Shown: positions 51,740-62,103 of the stretch, piece by piece
Layout: every line of letters begins with the position of its first letter
Position numbering within the stretch: position 1 is the first letter of the stretch
From: Woeseia sp037968755
GTDB taxonomy: Bacteria; Pseudomonadota; Gammaproteobacteria; Steroidobacterales; Woeseiaceae
DNA: 64,000 nucleotides
Assembly (NCBI GenBank): GCA_037968755.1
Contig: JBBKWB010000160.1
Span: forward strand, 9,317-73,316
Reading direction: 5' to 3'
Made by a program: the position numbers and the translations under genes
Notes under the pieces: generated by a model
Database searches by the model: none
Told to the model about the DNA's origin: nothing
What the model saw: the letters and a program-made list of their open reading frames with translations, nothing else

Positions 51740-53992
51740 ATGAAATCCCGATACGTTGCTGTTCATCGAGCATTGTTAAACGCACTGATCGTGTTTTCCT
51801 CACTACTGTGCAGCGCCGCGGTCGCTCAGGAAGAGCGTCTTGACGTCGATTGGATATTCAGTGATGAAGGTAAGCAATTTCGCGAGTTACCGGAACTGGC
51901 ATGGCTGGGGTCAGGGCAGCTGGTCATCTACGACAAATCAATGCCGGACGCAGAACGTACGCTGCAGATTGTTGATCCGGCAAACGGCCGCAAGCGAAAC
52001 CTTGTTGATGCACGCAAAGCGCTTGAGTCACTGATAGAAGTGACGCAACCCGCCGAGCCCGTCAAGGAACTTGGCTGGCCAACTGTTTTCAGTCCTGACG
52101 GTCGATTCGCCGTGTATGAAAAGGACGATGACATACTGTTGCTCGATACGCGCAAGTCCAGTTTCAGCAAGATTGCAGCCAGCGACGCGAAAGAAGAAGC
52201 CGCACATTTCTCGCCGGATGGCAGCTCACTGGCATTCGTTCGTGCGAACGACCTGTATGTACGCGACATGCGAAGCGGAACTGAGCGCCGGCTTACGAGT
52301 GATGGCTCCGATACACTATTGAATGGTTCCTTGTCGTGGGTTTACTGGGAAGAGCTGTTTGGTCGCGCGAATCGCGGCTACGCGTGGGCTCCGGACTCCA
52401 GCGCTATTGTGTATTTGCAAAGTGACGAGTCGATGGTCGGTGTCATGAACTACGTACATTTCAAGCCAAACCTGCCGGAGGTAAAAACGCAGCGGCACCC
52501 GAAGCCCGGCGAAGCCAACCCGCGGGTACGTGCCGGCGTAATTGCGCTGAGTGACGAGAAGCCGCGAACCCGATGGATCGACCTTGGGACCTATCCCTAC
52601 GAATACCTTGCGCGCTTCCAGTGGTTGCCAGACAGCAAGCGCATCGCCGTGCAAACCTTGAATCGACCGCAAACCAGGCTGGACCTGTTTATTGCAGACA
52701 GCAAAAGTGGCGAGGCAAGTCACATCATGCGCGAGACGGACAGCGGTTGGGTCAATGTCCACGATGACCTGCAATTTCTTCGCAACGGCGAGGAGTTTAT
52801 CTGGCGCTCGGAGCGAACTGGCTTCGCGCACCTCTACCGATATCGGATCAATGGCGAATTGATCGGACAGATCACTCGCGGTGACTACGCACTGTGGGAC
52901 GCCGCGGAACACGATGGAGTTTCCCGTGCGCTTGCGTACGTCGACGAAAGTCGGGAGCTGCTTTATTACACGAGCCTTGAACAGGCGTCGACTGAGCGAC
53001 AGCTTTACCAGGTGTCGATTGATGGTAAGGAAAAGCGGCGAATTTCCGCAGCGAGTGGAAGTCACAAGATCAATTTCCAGCCGCAGGGGAGTTACTACGT
53101 CGACGAGTCTTCGGCGATCGATCGGCCGGCCAGCACGACAGTACACGACGCGTCGGGCGAGCAAATAGCTTCGCTCAGTACAGCGGGCGCGGAGTTGCAG
53201 AAGCGTTTCGATGTGCAAACACCGGAAATATTTTCAATCAAGACCCGCGACGGTTTCGAAATGCCGGCACAGCTGTTAAAACCACGCTACTTTGATCCGG
53301 ACACGAAATATCCGGCTGTTATCTATGTCTACAGTGGCCCGTCAGCGCCAACCGTGGTCAACGCCTTCGGTATAAACGCACGTTCGTTGTATCACCAGTT
53401 GCTGGTGGACAACGGCGTCGTAGTATTTCAGGTCGACAACCGCAGCGCTGCCGGCAAGAGCAAGCGCGACGCAAACACAATTGTCGAAAAGCTGTACGGT
53501 CCGGTTGAATTGAATGACCTGCTTGATGGCGTAGCGTGGCTGAAGTCGCAATCGTTCATTGATCCGGAGCGAGTAGGCATTTGGGGTTGGAGTGGTGGCG
53601 GTACGATGACCCTGTCGGCGCTGACTGGCAGCGGTGAGTTTGCGGCGGGCGTTGCGGTTGCCGGTGTTACCGACTGGCACTATTACGACACCATTTATAC
53701 TGAGCGTTACCTGAAGACGCCTCAAAATAATGAGGAAGGCTACGCCGCTACGTCACTGGTTAAGAAGGCCAAAGACCTGCAAGGGAGGCTGTTCCTGGTA
53801 CATGGCACTTACGATGACAACGTGCACCCGCAAAACGCGTGGGCGTTCAGCGATGCGCTCGTCGAGGCAGGCATCCAGTTTGACATGATGATGTACCCGA
53901 TGCGCAAACACGGCATTGCGGACGATGCCGCACAGGCGCACCTCTACCGCGCAATGCTTAGCTTCTGGCAGCGGGAGTTCGATCTCGAGTAG
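51740..53992 (+). CDS. Dipeptidyl-peptidase IV-like serine peptidase (S9B)
   Basis: A 750-residue exported peptidase: signal peptide 'ALIVFSSLLCSAAVAQE', an N-terminal beta-propeller domain (DPPIV_N) with 'VFSPDGRFAVYEKDDDILLL' and 'LSWVYWEELFGRANRGYAWA' (containing the Glu pair-like EE of aminopeptidase-type S9B enzymes), then the alpha/beta-hydrolase domain. The catalytic triad is Ser618 in 'GIWGWSGGGTMTLS', Asp692 in 'GTYDDNVHPQN' and His724 in 'MRKHGIADD'. The nucleophile loop is GWSGGG rather than the common GWSYGG. The ATG at 51740 has AAGGT upstream. It removes N-terminal dipeptides, probably with Pro or Ala at position 2, in the periplasm. Confidence 0.93.
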   Translation: MKSRYVAVHRALLNALIVFSSLLCSAAVAQEERLDVDWIFSDEGKQFRELPELAWLGSGQLVIYDKSMPDAERTLQIVDPANGRKRNLVDARKALESLIEVTQPAEPVKELGWPTVFSPDGRFAVYEKDDDILLLDTRKSSFSKIAASDAKEEAAHFSPDGSSLAFVRANDLYVRDMRSGTERRLTSDGSDTLLNGSLSWVYWEELFGRANRGYAWAPDSSAIVYLQSDESMVGVMNYVHFKPNLPEVKTQRHPKPGEANPRVRAGVIALSDEKPRTRWIDLGTYPYEYLARFQWLPDSKRIAVQTLNRPQTRLDLFIADSKSGEASHIMRETDSGWVNVHDDLQFLRNGEEFIWRSERTGFAHLYRYRINGELIGQITRGDYALWDAAEHDGVSRALAYVDESRELLYYTSLEQASTERQLYQVSIDGKEKRRISAASGSHKINFQPQGSYYVDESSAIDRPASTTVHDASGEQIASLSTAGAELQKRFDVQTPEIFSIKTRDGFEMPAQLLKPRYFDPDTKYPAVIYVYSGPSAPTVVNAFGINARSLYHQLLVDNGVVVFQVDNRSAAGKSKRDANTIVEKLYGPVELNDLLDGVAWLKSQSFIDPERVGIWGWSGGGTMTLSALTGSGEFAAGVAVAGVTDWHYYDTIYTERYLKTPQNNEEGYAATSLVKKAKDLQGRLFLVHGTYDDNVHPQNAWAFSDALVEAGIQFDMMMYPMRKHGIADDAAQAHLYRAMLSFWQREFDLE

Positions 53993-54199
53993 GCGCAGTT
54001 TCTATCTCGGGAATGCCGTTAGCCACGGAGCGGCCGCTGGGAAAGTTGCTGGCGAATTGTGCCTGTGCAGATTAGTGCGCGTCGGCCCCCGCTGTGCCAA
54101 CGCGTGTCCAGATTCTCACGCAACGAGCAATAGCATGCTTGCAGCACGCTCCGTTACCGCTGACAAACTCCCCGCGACAATGGCGCGTTTAATTCTTCG

Positions 54200-54766
54200 C
54201 TAGGGACGAATATTTTCTATTCGCGCTGCCGGCCGGCTTTCGCCAAACGACAAGCGTGGACGTGCTGTCTGTGCTTGTATTTTTTGCAAGACATCGTGAT
54301 TGGCCGTCGCCATCGTGCGTGGATGTGATCTGCGTATAGCCTCGAGAAACGCGCGCTGCTCTTCTGCCGATAATCGAATTACTTCGAAGTCGCGCAGCGC
54401 ACCAGCATAGTCGCCCAAATGCGCGCGCAGAACGCCGCGATTGTTGTAGGCAATGTCCTCGTCGTCGTTCTGTACAGCTTCTTCGCACACCGGCAGCGCG
54501 TTGTCATAGCGACTTGCGAGGATGTAAGCCGCACACAGCGTAGACCGTTCATTGCGCAGTGGCAGGGTGTGGCCGGATCTGCGAGCCTCCAGAAGATCGA
54601 TCGCAGCGTTAATCCGACCGTTCTCGAGTTCTTCGAGTCCCGGTACATTGCCGAATGCTACGTGCAAACTGACGCGTTCCGCGAAGGTCGCTGCGGAAAA
54701 CATGAGCAGGCTTACAATGCTGGTTGCCGCAAGCGCGCGGGGTAAAACGTTAATAATATTAGTCAT
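54200..54766 (-). CDS. Exported TPR-repeat protein
   Basis: A 188-residue periplasmic protein: signal peptide 'LAATSIVSLLMFSAATFA' then at least two or three tetratricopeptide-like units ('LENGRINAAIDLLEARRSG', 'ASRYDNALPVCEEAVQN', 'AYNNRGVLRAHLGDYAGALR'), a protein-interaction scaffold. The C-terminal 40 residues are basic and low-complexity. The ATG at 54766 has GGGAG upstream; a longer frame to 55048 has no signal peptide. It lies downstream of oxyR with a 190-base gap on the same strand. Function unknown. Confidence 0.82.
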   Translation of the reverse strand: MTNIINVLPRALAATSIVSLLMFSAATFAERVSLHVAFGNVPGLEELENGRINAAIDLLEARRSGHTLPLRNERSTLCAAYILASRYDNALPVCEEAVQNDDEDIAYNNRGVLRAHLGDYAGALRDFEVIRLSAEEQRAFLEAIRRSHPRTMATANHDVLQKIQAQTARPRLSFGESRPAARIENIRP

Positions 54767-54959
54767 CAAACGCTCCCAGGTTTTCACTGGCGAGAGCGAC
54801 ACTCTCGTGCAGTCTCCGCCGTCATCAGGAAATAACTGGTCCTGTTTATATGATGGTTCTGAAGCGGTTTTGGTTAGATCAATTCTGAATATGCTGGAAT
54901 AGACACGAATCCTTGTATCCGCGAAACACAGCAGTCGGGCCGATGCCAGGGTGCTGTCG

Positions 54960-55865
54960 TTAGTCGAGCCCTCGCGTTGCTCGTGCGCGCAGGAAATCGC
55001 CAAGTATTCTGAATTCAGCCGAGCGCGCACTGCCTTTGCGCCAGGCAAGGCCGATCATCCGACTGCTCTTACCGGTCACCGCCTGCATGCGTACCCGCGT
55101 ATTGCGCAGCATTAATGAGCCCTTGGCCATTTCGGGCAGGAACGTGATGCCAAGGTCTGCGTCGACCATTTCTATCAGTGTTAAAAGGCTTGATGCAGCG
55201 AATCGGCGAATCTTTTCAGAATCGCGAATGCGGCAGGCCGCGAGTGCGTGGTCGCGCAGGCAATGGCCATCTTCGAGCAACAGAATGCTGTCGGCGTGCA
55301 GTCGACTGAAGCGGTAGCGCTCAGGATCGACGCGTTCGGTACCTTGCCGATAAGCGAGGAAAAATCGGTCCGCGAACAAGTCCAGGGTTTCGACACTGCG
55401 CATCTCAAACGGCAGGGCCAGCAACAGGACGTCCAACTCGCCGTCGAGCAATTTTTCGTGAATGACCTGCGTCTGCCCTTCATGCAGGTAAAGCGTTAGC
55501 TGCGGAAACGCCTTGCGCAGCGCCGGCAGGACGGTAGGCAGCATGAACGGCGCGATCGTCGGGATCACGCCGAGGCGCAGTTCGCCTGTCAGCGGCTCAC
55601 GACGTTCCCCGGCTATCTCAACCAGGCTTTCAAGATCGCGGAGCACAAGGCGCGCCTGTACTTCCACGTTCTGGCCAACTGCCGTAATCGTTACCTGGCG
55701 ATTCGTGCGGTCAACCAACTGGGTTCCCAGCACGCTTTCCAATTCCTGGATGGCGCTGCTGAATGCAGATTGCGAGACAAAGCACGCCGAAGCCGCGCGA
55801 CCGAAGTGCCTATGCTCGGCGAGCGCGACGAAGTACCGCAGTTGTTTTGTAGTAGGATGCTTCAT
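54960..55865 (-). CDS. oxyR: OxyR-type LysR-family peroxide sensor
   Basis: A 301-residue LysR-type regulator. The helix-turn-helix occupies residues 1-60 ('TKQLRYFVALAEHRHFGRAA', 'SQSAFSSAIQELESVLG'). The peroxide-sensing Cys pair is present at Cys202 and Cys211 in 'LLEDGHCLRDHALAACRI', nine residues apart as in E. coli OxyR (Cys199/Cys208) with the conserved GHCLRD. Divergently transcribed from the peroxiredoxin-glutaredoxin gene, which it probably activates under H2O2. The intergenic region holds a dyad (separate entry). Confidence 0.94.
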   Translation of the reverse strand: MKHPTTKQLRYFVALAEHRHFGRAASACFVSQSAFSSAIQELESVLGTQLVDRTNRQVTITAVGQNVEVQARLVLRDLESLVEIAGERREPLTGELRLGVIPTIAPFMLPTVLPALRKAFPQLTLYLHEGQTQVIHEKLLDGELDVLLLALPFEMRSVETLDLFADRFFLAYRQGTERVDPERYRFSRLHADSILLLEDGHCLRDHALAACRIRDSEKIRRFAASSLLTLIEMVDADLGITFLPEMAKGSLMLRNTRVRMQAVTGKSSRMIGLAWRKGSARSAEFRILGDFLRARATRGLD

Positions 55866-55866
55866 A

Positions 55867-55919
55867 ATCGATAAAATCGATCAGAGTATAACAAATAATC
55901 TGTTTTATTTATTATTTGT
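55867..55919. promoter_or_regulatory. Candidate OxyR operator region
   Basis: Directly upstream of oxyR are two ATCGAT direct repeats (55867-55872 and 55876-55881) and a perfect dyad ACAAATAAT / ATTATTTGT (55891-55899 and 55911-55919, 11-bp spacer). The A/T-rich dyad between divergent oxyR and prx-grx is a plausible LysR-type binding site, though it does not match the E. coli ATAG-CTAT half-site pattern well. Confidence 0.4.
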
Positions 55920-56061
55920 CATCATCTATTCTCTGCTCATCGACAAATTCACTGCACCTGCTTACCCGGCGCATGCAGGTGCACGAAAACAGCGTGGATG
56001 CTACGCGGCATATTCGCACCCTAGATTGCAGAACCATTTTTAAGTAACTGGAGAACACATA

Positions 56062-56826
<765 letters not shown>

Positions 56827-56871
56827 GATTGTTCCCCCTTGTCGAGACCTCCCCCCGGGGTAACGACAGAT

Positions 56872-56900
56872 AAGGCCCGGTTCTGCCGGGCCTTTTTTTT
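56872..56900 (+). terminator. Intrinsic terminator of the prx-grx gene
   Basis: AAGGCCCGG-TTCTG-CCGGGCCTT with the right arm running into eight T (56893-56900). A textbook rho-independent terminator 46 bases after the stop. Confidence 0.93.
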
Positions 56901-57215
56901 GCTCTCTGACGACATACAGCAACACGGGCGAGCGGCCGACAGAGTATGTCCTGCGGGCGCCGAGTCGCTCACGAGCAGCTGCACCCGTACTACGCCAGCA
57001 AGGTACTTGTGCGGCTGCATTCGATGCCGGTGCAGGGCATCGCTACAAACGCCGCATGGACGGGCAATATTTCCCGGACTGCGGCCGCATCGAGATCTCC
57101 TGTGAACCGCTCATCGCAGCAATCGCGTGAACTGTGACGCGGAACTTACACCGCGACCAAGGTCAATAGTTTAACCTTGAGTCCATCCACTAGCCCGAAA
57201 GAGAAAGCGCTCAAA
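56901..57215. other. Intergenic region
   Basis: About 315 bases after the terminator with no supportable gene; presumably it holds the promoter of the next gene. The region has a GAGAAAG Shine-Dalgarno-like stretch just before 57216. Confidence 0.5.
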
Positions 57216-58574
57216 ATGAGAGGTCGGCGATCACAGGTCATTAGCAGCTTCGTGCTGACCCTTTTCGTTTTCATTGCACTCGATGGGCAGGCGCAATCCC
57301 CTGTGGGCTACTCATCTCCGCCAGGCTACAGCGATGCGTTGGAGCGGGAGATGTACGAGGAGGCGGAGGTTATCGCCAAAAGCGAAATTGCCAAGATGTT
57401 GCAGGAGGGCCGGGGAGGTGAGATGAGCTCAGCCTTCTTGTATAGCGATCTCGCCAACGCGCAGCGTCTTGCCCGCAATCTGCCAGCTGCATCTCTCAAC
57501 TATGAACTCGCGATCGATATTATCGAGCGAACTGGCGACAGGATGAATGTGGCACTTGAGATTCCGTTGCAGGGCCTTGGCATGACCGCGCTGGACAGCC
57601 GTCGACCGGACCTCGCGCTCGAGAGTTTCAACCGCGCCATTCATGTCAGGCAGGTAAGCGATGGCCCGCACAGTATTGACCAGGCGAAATCACTGGAGTT
57701 GCTCGCCAGCGCGCACGCAGCTGCGGGCAACGAAGACAAATCAATAGCGATGACAGACCGCTTGGGCATGCTTATTCAGCGGCATGCTGATGATCCGGAC
57801 GTCGACGTTGTCGGACTTCGACTAACGCAAGGCGCACTGTATCGGGACCTGGGAAAGAGAGAGTCGGAACGCGCCGCATACAGCCAGGCAGTAGCCAGCA
57901 TTCGCACGCGCGCCGAAGTTGATGACCAGCTTTTGATAGAACCGTACGTTCGGACCGGCGAAAGTTTTCTATTCGAGTACTTCGAGAACTATGCGTCAGC
58001 GACAAACCAGGACGAATTACCGGACAAACATCTCCTTGAGGAAAGCGCGCGGCAATTCGAGATTGCGAACGAGTTGGCGGCGGCTTCAACAGGTGAGGAC
58101 TGGACTTTACGGTACCGTGCGTTGTTGGCACTGGGTGATTTCTACTCGTTTACTGCAAATTTCAGTCGGGCTCGACAGGCGTACAGGGAGTCCTGGGAGT
58201 TACTGACTCAGGAGCCATCGCGGTTGGCGCGTCGCAAGGCAGATCTGGAAGTTGCTGTTCCATTGTGGCAACCGCTGCCGACGATCCATGGGACAGGTGT
58301 AGTACTGATAACTGACACCGCCGCAGGCAATGACCTCTATGAAGGCGAACTAACGATTGGTTTCACCGTAAGCCAGAGAGGCCGGCTGACGAATATTGCG
58401 CTCGTCGAAAGCAACAGCCCCGAGCGGCAACCCAGGCTGGAAGCGAGGTTGAAAGAAAGTCTCGGCAGCTTCGTATATCGACCACGAATTGAACGTGGAT
58501 TTCTCGTGGATAGCGCAGACCAACAACTCCGTTTCGGTTACACCGAATCGTCCGATAACAACAATAACCGTTAA
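57216..58574 (+). CDS. Exported TPR protein with TonB-C-like C-terminal domain
   Basis: A 452-residue protein: signal peptide 'VISSFVLTLFVFIALDGQAQ', a long TPR array (about residues 60-345, e.g. 'ALESFNRAIHVRQVSDGPHS', 'SAHAAAGNEDKSIAMTDRLG'), then a C-terminal domain of about 90 residues with 'YEGELTIGFTVSQRGRLTNI' and 'ESLGSFVYRPRIERGFLVDS' that resembles the TonB C-terminal (energy-transducer) fold. It lacks an N-terminal membrane anchor other than the cleavable signal and has no Pro-rich linker, so it is not an ordinary TonB. It precedes a TonB-dependent receptor gene by 466 bases. Start ATG 57216; a TTG at 57177 would precede the signal peptide. Confidence 0.8.
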   Translation: MRGRRSQVISSFVLTLFVFIALDGQAQSPVGYSSPPGYSDALEREMYEEAEVIAKSEIAKMLQEGRGGEMSSAFLYSDLANAQRLARNLPAASLNYELAIDIIERTGDRMNVALEIPLQGLGMTALDSRRPDLALESFNRAIHVRQVSDGPHSIDQAKSLELLASAHAAAGNEDKSIAMTDRLGMLIQRHADDPDVDVVGLRLTQGALYRDLGKRESERAAYSQAVASIRTRAEVDDQLLIEPYVRTGESFLFEYFENYASATNQDELPDKHLLEESARQFEIANELAAASTGEDWTLRYRALLALGDFYSFTANFSRARQAYRESWELLTQEPSRLARRKADLEVAVPLWQPLPTIHGTGVVLITDTAAGNDLYEGELTIGFTVSQRGRLTNIALVESNSPERQPRLEARLKESLGSFVYRPRIERGFLVDSADQQLRFGYTESSDNNNNR

Positions 58575-59040
58575 TCAGCTGCACTCCTGGCGCTGTTGCT
58601 CTGTTGCAACAAAACCACGCAGAGCGGTACCGGACTTGCGCGTTTTACGCAATATTGGCCGCTTACAAACAGCTGATTCCTTAATTCCATAATCGCATAA
58701 GGGCCGCACGCCTCGGGCCACGATCAGCGCAATTCCATATAAGATTCAGTTATTTAGCTGCTGCAACCTGACCTCGTTTCCGAGCGGCCAGTCGATGTTG
58801 TCTGGAAATTTGTGTTGCTAAACCGCAACGAGGCTTGCGGTGCGGGGCGACTTTGCTACCCTACCGCCACAGTCCGAGGCACCAGGTCGATTTAGAATCT
58901 GGGCTACAACGACTACACCAGTCGGCAATCCGATTTGGTCGCGTGTCTGTGAGTGCAGCGATTGGGCATTCAATGCAGTCAGGTGATTGGCGGGTTGGCG
59001 GCGAAAAATCGATATTTACACTGCATAGGGGATCCACCAA
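58575..59040. other. Upstream region of the TonB-dependent receptor
   Basis: 466 bases without a credible gene. The receptor start at 59041 has a weak Shine-Dalgarno (GGGGATCC). No riboswitch, dyad or attenuator was recognised. Confidence 0.5.
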
Positions 59041-62040
59041 ATGTGTAAGAGACTAGTATTAACCTTCGTCTCTGCCGTTTTGTTGACGTTTGGCTCTATT
59101 TCAATTGCTTTCGCACAGGGTGCGTCGGGAACATTGGAAGGCCAGACTGTTGATAACAATGGCACAGCCGTTTCGGGCGCCACGGTCACACTGACCAATG
59201 CTCGCACCGGCCAGACGAGATCGGTTACAACCAACTCAAGCGGCAACTTCCGTCTGCAACTGCCCCCGGGCGAGTACAGAATGGAATCAAGTGCTTCCGG
59301 CTACGCGGAAGTCACCATTGAAAGTGTAATGGTCAATTTGGGTACCTCTGTAGATCTCACCATTCCGATGACAGACTCGGCGATTGAAGAAATCATCACT
59401 TATGGTTCTGCCAAGGAATTCCTGCAAACGACAACGGGTGAAACCGGCCTCAATATTACTATTGAAGAGCTTGCCATGTTGCCGGTTGCACGAAACATCG
59501 AAGCCGTTGCCCTGTTGGCACCGGGTACGATTGCCGGTGATACCGCTTTCGGCGATGACAAGACACTGGTTTCATTCGGTGGTGCGTCGGTTGCTGAGAA
59601 CGTCTATTACATCGATGGCCTGAACGTCACCAACTTCCGTAATGGTTTGGGTGGCAGCTCGGTACCATTTGAGTTCTACGACCAATTCCAGGTCAAGACC
59701 GGCGGTTACGGCGCAGAGTTCGGTCGTTCCACAGGTGGCGTCATCAACGCAGTAACGAAACGCGGTTCGAACGACTTCGAATACGGCGTCGTTACCTACT
59801 TTGAACCGGAACTGTTCCAGGGCGAAAGCCCGAACGCGATCCGTCCGGATGGCTCTTTCTATGACTTCAATGGCGAGAATCGCCAGAACAGCATGACCAC
59901 CGACTTGTACGTCAGTGGCCCGATCTGGAAAGATCGCCTGTTCTTCTACGCACTGTACGAGCCACGCGAAACCGAATCGAATTTCAATTCGCTCGGCAGC
60001 GCTGAAACAATGAATGTGAGAAAAGTGGATGATGCTTTCTTCGGTGGCAACCTCACCTGGAACATCACCGATGATCACAGCCTGAGCTACACGACGTTTA
60101 CGGACGAACGCGAAATCAAGACGACTCAGTTCGATTACGACGTAGGTCAGACCACTTACGGCGCTGAAGTGGGCAAAGCCTCGCAGTTCCGCGGTGGCGA
60201 CAACAGCATCATTCGCTACGACGGTAACTTCGGTGATTCACTGACCGTTTCCATGATGTACGGTGAGAACGAGTACAGCCTGACTGACCAGTCAACTAAC
60301 GACATTAACTGTCCGTTGGTTGTCGATGTCAGCGCCGGCTCGACCAACTCCACACCGGGCTGCTGGATTACTTCCACGGTTCAGACGGGTGGCGACAAGC
60401 GCGAAGCGTTCCGCTTTGACGTCGAATACTACGTAGGCGATCACTCGCTGCGCGCTGGTTTCGACAAAGAAGATAACTCTTCAATCGACGCTACAATCTA
60501 CCCGGGTTTCTCCTTTAACCCGAGCCAGGTTGGCGGTATCTACTACCGTTACGAGACCTACACGGTCGGCCAGGAGTTGGCAAACGGTGCAATTATGCCG
60601 GACGTCAATGGCAACGGTACTGACGTGGACACGGTTCGCCTGCGTTACATCGAGAACGGTGGTTCGTTCAGCACTGTCTCCCAGGCCTGGTACATTGAAG
60701 ACACCTGGAAGATGAACGACGAGTTCACGTTGAGCGTCGGTATTCGTAACGAGACTTTCGAGAACAACAATGCCGAAGGCGCGCCGTTCATCAAGATCGA
60801 TGACCAGTGGGCACCACGTATTGCACTCTCTTGGGCGCCAGGCGGTACTGATGACCAGCAGGTCACCTTAAACTGGGGTCGTTACCACCTGCCGATCGCG
60901 GCTAACACCAACGTACGTTTGTCTGGTGCAGAGCTCGATTATGCCGAGTACTACGTGTACGACGGCAATCGTGACGGAACGACATTTGCACCGACGGCAA
61001 TCGACGGTGAAGGTGTACCGACCACGCAGCAGATTGGCACACGTCGCCTGACCTCTGATGGCTCGGTACCGGATACCAGCGCGATCATTGATCAAAGCCT
61101 CGACCCGATGTTCCAGGACGAGTGGATCATTGCCTACGAGCGTAACCTGGGCGAGAACTGGACAGCTGGTGCACGCTACGTGTATCGCGAACTGTCTTCC
61201 ACGATCGACGACATTCTCGTCGACCAGGGCCTGGAAGTTCTGGGCTGGGACGGTCCGATTGGCGCCGGCAACGATTGCCATTACGTGCTGACCAACCCGG
61301 GTACCGACCTGACCACAATGTGCGAACAGTACATTGTGCCGGGCGATCCGACTGGTGGTACTCAGCTGGTACAGGTAACCATTCCCGCTGCTGCGCTGCA
61401 GTTCCCGGAAGCAGAACGTACCTACGAAGCCTACGAGTTCACTCTTAACGGTGCATTCGGCGACTGGACGATGGCTGGTTCTTACACCTGGTCCAAGAAT
61501 GAAGGCAACACGGAAGGTTACGTGAAGTCTGATAACGGCCAGGACGATGCTGGTATCACTCAGGACTTCGACATTCCGCAGCTGATGGACGGCGCATTCG
61601 GCTACCTGCCGAACGATCGTCGCCACAAGCTGAAATTCTGGACGTCTTTCCAGGCTTCTGATCGTCTGACCCTGGGCGCGAACATGTCCATGCAGTCAGG
61701 TCGTCCGATCAATGCCTTCGGTGAAGAGCATCCGAATGGCACGCCGGCCTACGGTGATACGTTCTACCTGAGAGATGGAAACGGTAACCTGCGTTTCGTA
61801 CCGCGTGGTACAGCAGGCCGCACCGACACGATCGTACAGATTGACCTTGCTGCGATTTATTCCTTCCAGTGGCAGGATCGTGCAACGGTTGAATTCCGTG
61901 CGGAAATCTTCAATGTACTGAACGGCGAGAGTGCTCGTGAAGTTTACGAGTTTGCTGCAATCAACCCGGATCAGTTCAGGTTGCCTTCCAGCTACCAGCG
62001 CCCGCGCTACCTGCGCTTTGGTGCAGCTGTACGCTTCTGA
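59041..62040 (+). CDS. TonB-dependent receptor with N-terminal carboxypeptidase-like domain (Oar-type)
   Basis: A 999-residue outer-membrane receptor. A signal peptide ('LVLTFVSAVLLTFGSISIAF') leads to a carboxypeptidase-regulatory-like Ig domain (residues ~28-105, 'SGTLEGQTVDNNGTAVSGAT'). A TonB plug follows ('SFGGASVAENVYYIDGLNVT', 'VKTGGYGAEFGRSTGGVINA'), then a 22-stranded barrel ending in 'YLRFGAAVRF' with a terminal Phe for BAM-dependent insertion. The layout is that of Oar/SusC-like receptors that take up peptides, glycans or siderophores; the ligand is not deducible. Codons are those of a highly expressed gene. A strong terminator follows. Confidence 0.93.
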   Translation: MCKRLVLTFVSAVLLTFGSISIAFAQGASGTLEGQTVDNNGTAVSGATVTLTNARTGQTRSVTTNSSGNFRLQLPPGEYRMESSASGYAEVTIESVMVNLGTSVDLTIPMTDSAIEEIITYGSAKEFLQTTTGETGLNITIEELAMLPVARNIEAVALLAPGTIAGDTAFGDDKTLVSFGGASVAENVYYIDGLNVTNFRNGLGGSSVPFEFYDQFQVKTGGYGAEFGRSTGGVINAVTKRGSNDFEYGVVTYFEPELFQGESPNAIRPDGSFYDFNGENRQNSMTTDLYVSGPIWKDRLFFYALYEPRETESNFNSLGSAETMNVRKVDDAFFGGNLTWNITDDHSLSYTTFTDEREIKTTQFDYDVGQTTYGAEVGKASQFRGGDNSIIRYDGNFGDSLTVSMMYGENEYSLTDQSTNDINCPLVVDVSAGSTNSTPGCWITSTVQTGGDKREAFRFDVEYYVGDHSLRAGFDKEDNSSIDATIYPGFSFNPSQVGGIYYRYETYTVGQELANGAIMPDVNGNGTDVDTVRLRYIENGGSFSTVSQAWYIEDTWKMNDEFTLSVGIRNETFENNNAEGAPFIKIDDQWAPRIALSWAPGGTDDQQVTLNWGRYHLPIAANTNVRLSGAELDYAEYYVYDGNRDGTTFAPTAIDGEGVPTTQQIGTRRLTSDGSVPDTSAIIDQSLDPMFQDEWIIAYERNLGENWTAGARYVYRELSSTIDDILVDQGLEVLGWDGPIGAGNDCHYVLTNPGTDLTTMCEQYIVPGDPTGGTQLVQVTIPAAALQFPEAERTYEAYEFTLNGAFGDWTMAGSYTWSKNEGNTEGYVKSDNGQDDAGITQDFDIPQLMDGAFGYLPNDRRHKLKFWTSFQASDRLTLGANMSMQSGRPINAFGEEHPNGTPAYGDTFYLRDGNGNLRFVPRGTAGRTDTIVQIDLAAIYSFQWQDRATVEFRAEIFNVLNGESAREVYEFAAINPDQFRLPSSYQRPRYLRFGAAVRF

Positions 62041-62074
62041 TCGATCAGCTAGTCTGATAGCTTCAAAGTGTAAG

Positions 62075-62103
62075 CCGGCCCCCGCAAGGGGGCCGGTTTT
62101 TTT
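62075..62103 (+). terminator. Intrinsic terminator of the TonB-dependent receptor gene
   Basis: A perfect 9-bp GC stem, CCGGCCCCC-GCAA-GGGGGCCGG (62075-62096), followed by seven T. It lies 35 bases after the stop. Confidence 0.93.
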
